Below, piece by piece: positions 1 through 4,967 of a DNA stretch of 6,357 bases. The DNA comes from DAOVGU01 sp030637775 [NCBI: bacterium] (GTDB taxonomy: Bacteria > Ratteibacteria > UBA8468), in NCBI GenBank assembly GCA_030637775.1, contig DAOWFY010000078.1, forward strand, positions 1-6,357, given 5' to 3'. The notes beneath the pieces are model-generated. The model saw only the letters and a program-made list of their open reading frames with translations. It was not told where the DNA came from and did not search any database. A program made the translations under genes and the position numbers. Each line of letters begins with the position of its first letter. Position 1 is the stretch's first letter.

Positions 1-268
1 AAGCATCCACATCATAATCCTTTGAGTTTCCCACCCAGTTGGCGATGGCCTGCGCTTTCTTTCCAACATCTGACCACCTTTTGGCAGTCTCGGTTGCCTT
101 CTCCTTCAAAGGTTGATAGTTAACATCTTTTAGATACTTCTCCGGCTCATCGGAGGCGAAAAGGTTATAAGCCTTTATCTCTTCGGCTAAAGAGCTCTTT
201 GAGAAAGAAGAAATGAACAGTAAAATCAATAGGAAATGGTAACCGAGCCTTTCTTTATTCCTATCCAT
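1..268 (-). CDS. Secreted protein, N-terminal part, possibly transglutaminase-like (partial)
   Basis: This is the first 89 codons of a protein that runs off the left edge of the window. The N-terminus looks like a signal peptide: a short basic start (MDRNKERLGYH), a hydrophobic core around residues 12-22 (FLLILLFIS), then a likely cleavage site after SSLA near residue 28. The mature part is helical and charged. Residues 70-88 (KKAQAIANWVGNSKDYDVD) resemble the stretch that opens many transglutaminase-like domains (A..I..WV.....Y), but the Cys-His-Asp catalytic region would lie outside the window, so the family call is tentative. The ATG at 268 was chosen because a near-perfect Shine-Dalgarno sequence lies 8 bases upstream. 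This start makes the gene overlap the upstream secreted protein by 43 bases in another frame. An in-frame TTG at 229 is an alternative start that would avoid most of the overlap, but it lacks a comparable ribosome site. Confidence 0.72.
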   Translation of the reverse strand, partial: MDRNKERLGYHFLLILLFISSFSKSSLAEEIKAYNLFASDEPEKYLKDVNYQPLKEKATETAKRWSDVGKKAQAIANWVGNSKDYDVDA

Positions 269-1167
269 GGTTTATTATCACCTCCCGAGTGGATAATCTT
301 TATGGCAAGATTCCCATCCTCGGGTAGGAGAAATTTATTAATCTCAATGATAAAAGGGACTCCACTTTCAACACTTTTTCTCAAATTTTTGACGATGGAA
401 TAGTCCCAGTTTTCTTCTTCCTGAGTGCCCCAACCACCCACATATTTTTTGGTCTTTAATCTTCCCACATTGACTAAAATATTATGGGAAGCCTCCGTCT
501 CCTTCCCTCTCTTATCCACCTTAATTACTAAAAGGGCAACCTTTATCTTAATCTTGGTTTTAACATCCTTTTTACTAAGGCCGATAAAGGTCCATCTTCC
601 ATATTCATCCTCAGAACCGGATAACCAACAGTATTCTTTATACCCGTCCCCATTGGATTTAAAACTATAGGGAGAGATTTTGTCAGGAATTTTCTCCGAT
701 GGAATAGCCAGGCTATATTTCAATTTCACTGAATCCCTATCTATTCCTATTGAAGCCTCCTTCTCATCGCCACTTCTAATAATTCTAATTTTAAAATTAC
801 CATCATCCGGGATTAAGTTTTTAGGAAAGGAAAGGATATTTTGTGGTTGAAAATCCCTGGTAATCATAAAGATTTCTCTCCCTTTTGCTTCCGAGAGCAT
901 CATCAGATCAAACCTAACTGACTTTAGTTCTTCTGGTGAAATTAAAATCTCTATCAGAAGGGTGAATTTGTCTTCCTTGATTTGATCCCTCTTGATTCTA
1001 TGGAATGTCCATTCTCCATATTTGTCCCGAGAACCTTCTAACCACCGAGATTTTCCTTTTGGCACTCCATCGGAAGAAAAGTAGCGCGCCGGAATAACCT
1101 CGGCCATCCCCGTGCTCGAAATCAGAATAAAAATAAAGAGAAAAGGGACACTTCTATTTTTTAACAT
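226..1167 (-). CDS. Secreted protein with two copies of a beta-rich domain, unknown family
   Basis: About 313 residues. The N-terminus is a signal peptide: basic LKNRS, hydrophobic PFLFIFILISSTG, probable cleavage after GMA near residue 22, so the protein is likely exported. The mature protein is an internal duplication. Copy 1 spans roughly residues 29-152 and copy 2 roughly 167-313. Both open with an aromatic stretch followed by W-L-x-G-S-x-D-x-Y-G-x-W-T-F, and both close with P-[DE]-D-G-N-[FL]-x-I-[RK]-I-I-[RH]-S-G followed by IGI and a final beta strand. Alternating hydrophobic residues suggest beta-sandwich folds, and the conserved W/D/Y/G residues could form a ligand site, which is inference. 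I recognise no named family. The ATG at 1167 is used; a GTG at 1170 is directly upstream. The gene overlaps the end of the PHP gene by 14 bases and has no clear Shine-Dalgarno sequence, so it probably depends on translational coupling. Confidence 0.85.
   Translation of the reverse strand: MLKNRSVPFLFIFILISSTGMAEVIPARYFSSDGVPKGKSRWLEGSRDKYGEWTFHRIKRDQIKEDKFTLLIEILISPEELKSVRFDLMMLSEAKGREIFMITRDFQPQNILSFPKNLIPDDGNFKIRIIRSGDEKEASIGIDRDSVKLKYSLAIPSEKIPDKISPYSFKSNGDGYKEYCWLSGSEDEYGRWTFIGLSKKDVKTKIKIKVALLVIKVDKRGKETEASHNILVNVGRLKTKKYVGGWGTQEEENWDYSIVKNLRKSVESGVPFIIEINKFLLPEDGNLAIKIIHSGGDNKPWIGIKKGSVTISY
277..285 (-). promoter_or_regulatory. Strong Shine-Dalgarno sequence inside an upstream gene
   Basis: On the minus strand these bases read GGAGGTGAT, which is fully complementary to the standard 16S rRNA anti-Shine-Dalgarno tail, with an 8-base spacer to the ATG at 268. 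The site lies within the coding sequence of the upstream secreted protein (its SGGD residues). It decides the start of the partial gene at the left edge and is the best ribosome site in the window. Confidence 0.8.
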
Positions 1168-2539
1168 CACTAATTGCTAAACCCATAGTTACCGCGGCCA
1201 AGAGGAAGAGCCCTTTGCTCACGGTAGGCAGGATCTCATTGACCGTCGCTACTAGCTGCCAGGTATTCAAAAGAGAAATGCCTTTTACTACCAAGATTAA
1301 ACTGATAACCAGCCAGAGGAAAATGGCAATTCTTCTCTTATCTTTGATAGAGCGAAGGAGAAAGCAACTCATTACCACCCAGAGAAACCAGGAGACTCGT
1401 TGCCAATTATTCAGGGAGCAAAAGTAGGAGAAAGTACCAATGAAAGGCTCAAAAATATAATGATATTCTGAGTAAAATTTTTTAGGCAAGGCAATAACTC
1501 TGAAACGGGAATTTTCTCTTCTCCGTAAAGCATCAAGAATTACCTTTTCTCGCGCTCTTTTATCCAACCGTTCCCAATTGTCTACCTTAAAACCTGTCCA
1601 GACATTACAGAAACTGCCCCAGCCATGCCAGTTACTGCCGCCAACCATCACCAGATTCTTTTTTTTGCAGAGATTGATTATTTCTTTCCTTAATTCTGGT
1701 CTGAGGGGACGGGAGGAAGCTCCGGCAATCTCAAACCCATCAACCCCGGCTTTAGCCAAATCCTCTAAAGATAATGGCGGTCTTCTCTTTCCCCAATAAT
1801 GGGGAACAATCACTACTCCCTTTTGACGGTGAACAACCCTTATTAAATCAGCCAAATCTTTATATTGACCTTTATCGATATCTTCTTTAATTCCCAAAAG
1901 ATTAAGGTGACTTCCTTTAAAGTTAACCTCCTCTCCGGCAATTACTAATGCATCAAGAGAGTTCTTCTCCAGCATCTCTCCTTGAGCAATCGGAGCCGCT
2001 CCAATCCAGCTATGTTCCGTAGTTGCCCACCCATTGAAACCGCAATTAAGATGCCAGAGGACACTTCTCTCTAAAGTGGCAATCCCATCATGGGAATAGA
2101 TGGTATGGGAATGGAGGTCAAGCAAAATTTCATTTGGGTCTTCCGATTTAAGGCGATACTCGGGTAAAGGAAAAAGGAGAAGATAAAGAACAAAGAGGAG
2201 AAAGGAGACAATAACAACAATTATTCCGCGAAATAGGCGTACTATTTTTTTAAAAACTGGACCTTTTAATCTAATAAGAGCAAAAATAAGCCAGATGGCT
2301 AAAAGCCAGATTAACCAGGAGGAAAGTTGTAATTTTGGTTCGGAAAGATTAAAAAAATAGAAGGGAAAGTCAAGAAATGGAGCAAAAATCTCAGCCGAGA
2401 GAGGAATAATTAGACAAACGCTCTTGGCCTCTATTCCTTTCTCAACATTAATCAATCTGCGGGGAGAATGAGGGAGAGAGAAAAGGAGAAGAAGGACAAC
2501 AAAGCCAATAAAAAACCACCAGATTCTTTTCCTTTTCAT
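1154..2539 (-). CDS. Multi-pass membrane protein with PHP-type phosphoesterase domain
   Basis: 461 residues in three parts. The N-terminal part (1-125) carries a hydrophobic segment at 7-22 and likely membrane spans near 74-91 and 103-124, plus a weaker one near 50-64. The middle (about 138-350) is a PHP-like metal-dependent phosphoesterase domain. It shows DLHSHT with H143 and H145, a downstream H150-D151, TTEH with H176, AGEE with E203/E204, H211, VPH with H247, and GGSNWHG with H305. PHP enzymes bind two or three metals through such residues and cleave phosphate esters; the substrate here is unknown. The usual final SDxH motif reads SNWH here. The C-terminal part (about 380-456) has two or three more membrane spans. 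Which side of the membrane the catalytic domain faces cannot be read from the sequence. No good Shine-Dalgarno sequence precedes the ATG, and the repeat element ends about 10 bases upstream. The gene overlaps the downstream duplicated secreted protein by 14 bases. Confidence 0.88.
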   Translation of the reverse strand: MKRKRIWWFFIGFVVLLLLFSLPHSPRRLINVEKGIEAKSVCLIIPLSAEIFAPFLDFPFYFFNLSEPKLQLSSWLIWLLAIWLIFALIRLKGPVFKKIVRLFRGIIVVIVSFLLFVLYLLLFPLPEYRLKSEDPNEILLDLHSHTIYSHDGIATLERSVLWHLNCGFNGWATTEHSWIGAAPIAQGEMLEKNSLDALVIAGEEVNFKGSHLNLLGIKEDIDKGQYKDLADLIRVVHRQKGVVIVPHYWGKRRPPLSLEDLAKAGVDGFEIAGASSRPLRPELRKEIINLCKKKNLVMVGGSNWHGWGSFCNVWTGFKVDNWERLDKRAREKVILDALRRRENSRFRVIALPKKFYSEYHYIFEPFIGTFSYFCSLNNWQRVSWFLWVVMSCFLLRSIKDKRRIAIFLWLVISLILVVKGISLLNTWQLVATVNEILPTVSKGLFLLAAVTMGLAISDVKK

Positions 2540-2548
2540 TTTTTGTCT

Positions 2549-2647
2549 GTCATTGTGAGAGTGTAGTTGCTCGATTCATCAAGCGAAGTTGTAGTGGCAA
2601 AGCTTGCTTTGCCGCCGAGTAAACTCGGCAACTACATTCGCAATGAC
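2549..2647. repeat. Cloverleaf-capable hairpin repeat element (REP/MITE-like)
   Basis: A 99-bp structured element. The outer arms are 2549-2570 and 2628-2647. They pair through GTCATTG and TGTAGTTGC blocks (7 and 9 base pairs) around an unequal internal loop (TGAGAG against CGAA on the same reading). Inside lie three consecutive hairpins: 2569-2584 (GCTCGAT...ATCAAGC, one mismatch), 2596-2613 (GGCAAAGC-TT-GCTTTGCC, perfect) and 2614-2629 (GCCGAGT-AA-ACTCGGC, perfect). Together they can form an outer stem with three arms. It has no open reading frame and no T-tract on the minus strand, so it is not a standard intrinsic terminator. The gtcattg...caatgac ends are a style I associate with dispersed non-autonomous repeats in many bacterial genomes. 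Only one copy is present here, so 'repeat' rests on form, not on a second copy. The right arm encodes the last four residues and stop codon of the HIT gene. Confidence 0.75.
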
Positions 2648-3117
2648 TTCTTTAGTTCTTCGTAGAGCTTGTTCAGGGATTGAGAAATAACCTTTGTTTT
2701 GGCAACTATTGGCATAAAATTGGTATCTCCCCTCCAGCGGGGAACAAGATGGAGATGCAGATGTCCCGGGTAACCTGCTCCCGCAATTTTCCCTAAATTC
2801 AATCCCATATTAAACCCTTCTGGCTTCAAAATATCTTTTAGCAATTTGATGGAAAGATTAACCAATCTCCATAATTCGATTGTTTCTTCCTCTTTAAGCT
2901 GAGAAGGCTCCTTGATATGCCGGAAAGGGGCGATCATCAAATGTCCATTATTGTAAGGGAAGGTATTCAGGATAATAAAGCAATGTTTACCACGAAAGAG
3001 GATATAATTTTCCTTATCCTTCCTTTCCCTTTTAACCCGGCAAAACAGACAGCCCTTTTCCTTCTTCCCGGCAATATACCCTATCCTCCACGGCGCCCAG
3101 ATTATTTTTTCTTTCAT
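2632..3117 (-). CDS. HIT-family nucleotide hydrolase/transferase (Ap4A phosphorylase-like)
   Basis: 161 residues from the ATG at 3117. The histidine triad HLHLHL is at residues 119-124 (H119, H121, H123), followed by VPRW, the hallmark of HIT proteins that act on nucleotide phosphate bonds; the middle histidine is the nucleophile in the family. The N-terminal signature W-A-P-W-R-x-x-Y-I near residues 7-15, a CLFC pair (C23, C26) likely to bind zinc, and NNGHLMIAP (56-64) match the Ap4A phosphorylase-like HIT branch (as in mycobacterial Rv2613c). Dinucleoside polyphosphate breakdown in the cytoplasm is therefore likely; the exact substrate is inferred. The final residues SLRM and the TAG stop are encoded by the repeat element, so the native C-terminus has probably been replaced by a few residues, well clear of the active site. 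A GTG at 3126, directly after the nuclease stop codon, is an alternative start. The ATG fits family starts better, since it places WAPWR near residue 7. Confidence 0.92.
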   Translation of the reverse strand: MKEKIIWAPWRIGYIAGKKEKGCLFCRVKRERKDKENYILFRGKHCFIILNTFPYNNGHLMIAPFRHIKEPSQLKEEETIELWRLVNLSIKLLKDILKPEGFNMGLNLGKIAGAGYPGHLHLHLVPRWRGDTNFMPIVAKTKVISQSLNKLYEELKKSLRM

Positions 3118-3126
3118 TTTATTCAC

Positions 3127-4158
3127 TCACTGCTCTTTTAATCCTCTTTTCAGCACCTCCGGCGTAGGAAGCGATTTGGTCAGTTTTTTAGGCAATTTCT
3201 TCGTCAATCTGTATTTTGAAACACCGATCGGCTTTCTAATTCCGCGCAGTGCATACTCTACTTCCAGACGGTCTCTATTTTTACAAAGAATAATTCCGAT
3301 AGATGGATTTTCCTCAGGCAAGCGAACCAAATCATCCAGCAGATTTAAATAAAAGTTCATTTTGCCCGCATATTCAGACTTAAATTCCCCTATTTTCAAA
3401 TCAAACGCCACCAGACAATGCAAATGTCTGTGGAAAAACAAAAGGTCAACATAATATTCTTTATCCTTTAGCCTCAGTGGATATTGACTACCGATAAAGC
3501 AAAATCCTAATCCAAGCTCAGTGATGAAGTTCTTCAGATTAACAATGAGTTTTCTCTCCAATTCCTTTTCCAGAATTGGCTCAGCCACATCAAGAAAATC
3601 AAGAGTGTAAGTATCTTTCATTGTTAAATCTGCCTGCTCCGCCAAATGTACAGGAAGAGTTTTGGGGAAATTGTGCATCTTCTTTATCTTTACCTGTTTA
3701 TGAACTTCAGCCTCAATCTGATGAATAAGAACATCTCTACTCCAGCCAAATTGTATCGTCCCGCGGATATAAAATTCTCTTTCTTTTTTGCTTTTTACTC
3801 GCGACATTATAACCAAGTTTTGCCCCCAGGGAATTTCTCCAACAGGTTGTTGGAGATTTGGGAAATCTCTATATACCAAATAAAACTGGCGCATATACCA
3901 TAAATTTTGGACAGAGTATCCCTTTGTAGCAGAGAATTCCTGTCGCAAATCGTAGGAAAGTTTCTCAACAATACTTTTGCCCCAGCCAAATTTTTCTTGC
4001 TTTTCTGCGATCCTCTTCCCAATTTCCCAATATAGTTTTATTAATCCTCTGTTTAATCCACGATAAGCAATAATACGAGCGGAGACAATCTTCTCTTTTA
4101 TTTCTTTCAGAAATTGAAGGTAATCAGATTTTACCACCGCTTCTTTTTTAGTTACCAT
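3127..4158 (-). CDS. DUF1016 / YhcG-type PD-(D/E)XK nuclease domain protein
   Basis: 343 residues, full length for the family. The N-terminal half (about 12-160) matches the DUF1016 N-terminal domain: a helical region with YWEIGKRI, GWGKSIVEKLSYDLRQEF, GYSVQNLWYMRQFY and IPWGQN. The C-terminal half (about 180-325) is the YhcG PD-(D/E)XK nuclease-like domain: an ELG.GF.FIG stretch, D238 in YYVDLLFFHR, then D253-L254-K255 as the (D/E)xK element, followed by IGEFKSEYAGKMNFYL. These residues are in the right order for a metal-dependent nuclease, so the active site looks intact. The biological role of the family is poorly settled; members are often found among mobile or defence genes. A Shine-Dalgarno AAGGA lies 5 bases before the ATG. 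The gene overlaps its upstream neighbour by 11 bases, and its TGA stop directly abuts the GTG alternative start of the HIT gene. No transposase or restriction partner is visible. Confidence 0.92.
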   Translation of the reverse strand: MVTKKEAVVKSDYLQFLKEIKEKIVSARIIAYRGLNRGLIKLYWEIGKRIAEKQEKFGWGKSIVEKLSYDLRQEFSATKGYSVQNLWYMRQFYLVYRDFPNLQQPVGEIPWGQNLVIMSRVKSKKEREFYIRGTIQFGWSRDVLIHQIEAEVHKQVKIKKMHNFPKTLPVHLAEQADLTMKDTYTLDFLDVAEPILEKELERKLIVNLKNFITELGLGFCFIGSQYPLRLKDKEYYVDLLFFHRHLHCLVAFDLKIGEFKSEYAGKMNFYLNLLDDLVRLPEENPSIGIILCKNRDRLEVEYALRGIRKPIGVSKYRLTKKLPKKLTKSLPTPEVLKRGLKEQ

Positions 4159-4369
4159 TGTTTTCCTTGCTTTCGCCCTTTTCTAAAATCTGCTCCGTCT
4201 GCAGAATTTTTACAGCTACGGAGGCCTCATTACCATTAACTTTTACCTTCTCCAGGCGGTAGGACTTAAAATTAAGGAGAGCAAAGGCGAAGATAGTTGC
4301 TTTAGCAAGTTTTTCATCCTGGAAGAGAGTACGAGGGTCTTTTAGTTTTTTCAATTCTTCCAGCCACAT
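4148..4369 (-). CDS. Small protein of unknown function (73 aa)
   Basis: I do not recognise a family. The 73 residues begin with a charged helix (WLEELKKLKDPR), then a second helix rich in Ala/Phe (LAKATIFAFALLNFKSY, about 21-37), then two likely beta strands (RLEKVKVNG and EASVAVKILQ, about 39-57), and end in a charged, disordered tail (EKGESKENNGN). No signal peptide or membrane span is convincing, so it is probably cytoplasmic. The helix-strand-strand order with the V-x-G-x-x-A-x-V pattern is loosely like part of an NTF2-like or other alpha+beta fold, which is weak. It may be a natural small protein, or the front of a longer protein cut short where the nuclease gene begins. It starts 6 bases after the lipoprotein stop codon with only a weak purine-rich ribosome site, and overlaps the nuclease start by 11 bases. 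Sitting between two clear genes on the same strand, with almost no gap, supports it being real. Confidence 0.65.
   Translation of the reverse strand: MWLEELKKLKDPRTLFQDEKLAKATIFAFALLNFKSYRLEKVKVNGNEASVAVKILQTEQILEKGESKENNGN
4164..4168 (-). promoter_or_regulatory. Shine-Dalgarno sequence of the DUF1016 gene
   Basis: AAGGA on the minus strand, 5 bases before the ATG at 4158 and inside the final codons of the upstream 73-residue gene. It supports this start and shows that the nuclease can be initiated independently despite the 11-base overlap. Confidence 0.6.
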
Positions 4370-4375
4370 ATTTTT

Positions 4376-4966
4376 CTATCTTATCTTTGCTAAGTTAAAG
4401 GGGAAGGATAGAACCTTTTCTTCGGGAATAGTTACGATTAAAGCTATTTTCGCTTTAGGGTTGATCCCGGTTGAAGAAAACTTATATTCGCAGATGGCGA
4501 CATTTGCCTGTTCCCGATTGACATCGGCATACCGGTCATTCTGCAAAAAGCTCGGTTTGATTATTCTTTCTCCGTATTTCAGAGAAGCGGTGCAATCTCT
4601 GGCAAAGTTAGGGGTATCACCATAGAGGGTAACGATAAAATGAAAAACTCCTGAATTCTCTTTTAGAGTTTTTCTGATTAAAGAAGAAGGAAGATTTATC
4701 CCACAAATTTCAGCATTTCTGGAGAGGAGAGCTAACCGATGGAAGGGGGTAAGAAGAAGGGCAGAACCCACCCCATAGCCAAGATCAGAACACCATTCCT
4801 TCTGGAATTCAAAGAGATTAAGATTTTTACTCTTTCTGCCAATCCCAAGCGCCTCCTTTATCCGTTCTTCATTTAAAACTACTCTTTCTGGCAGTTTTTT
4901 AGAGCAACCTGGCAAAAGGAAGAAAAAAAGCGCTAAAACTGCTATTTCTAAAACGATTTTTTTCAT
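4376..4966 (-). CDS. Putative lipoprotein of unknown family
   Basis: 196 residues from the ATG at 4966. The N-terminus MKKIVLEIAVLALFFFLLPGC is a lipoprotein signal: two lysines, a hydrophobic core, and a lipobox ending in C21 (LPGC; the proline at -2 is slightly atypical). Serine at +2 is compatible with an outer-membrane location if the host is a diderm. The mature part contains four further cysteines (C59, C88, C125, C159), which could form two disulfides outside the cytoplasm. The remainder is mixed: a possible helical hydrophobic patch around 64-82, then beta-type stretches (FHFIVTLYG, VAICEYKF, KIALIVTI). No family is recognised. An upstream in-frame start at 5002 would place 12 polar residues before the signal and overlap the radical SAM gene, so the ATG at 4966, 1 base after that gene's stop codon, is preferred. 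Confidence 0.8.
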   Translation of the reverse strand: MKKIVLEIAVLALFFFLLPGCSKKLPERVVLNEERIKEALGIGRKSKNLNLFEFQKEWCSDLGYGVGSALLLTPFHRLALLSRNAEICGINLPSSLIRKTLKENSGVFHFIVTLYGDTPNFARDCTASLKYGERIIKPSFLQNDRYADVNREQANVAICEYKFSSTGINPKAKIALIVTIPEEKVLSFPFNLAKIR

Positions 4967-4967
4967 T

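Noticed and set aside
425-670. Plus-strand open frames antisense to several genes (425-670, 1215-1427, 1578-1799, 2917-3141, 3646-3903)
   Set aside because: All lie antisense to well-supported minus-strand genes, have no ribosome sites that I can see, and give low-complexity or featureless products.
2536-2553. A five-codon upstream reading frame (ATG ACA GAC AAA AAA TGA) whose stop overlaps the PHP start codon
   Set aside because: It has no Shine-Dalgarno sequence, its ATG comes from the repeat arm, and so short a frame arises easily by chance.
2596-2629. The two perfect hairpins read as a rho-independent terminator between the HIT and PHP genes
   Set aside because: On the minus strand neither hairpin is followed by a run of T; the sequence after the element is A-rich (ACAGACAAAAAATG). 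They are better explained as arms of the larger repeat.
3807-4022. Alternative-frame open frame inside the nuclease gene on the minus strand
   Set aside because: It lies entirely within the well-supported DUF1016 coding sequence and its product has no recognisable features.
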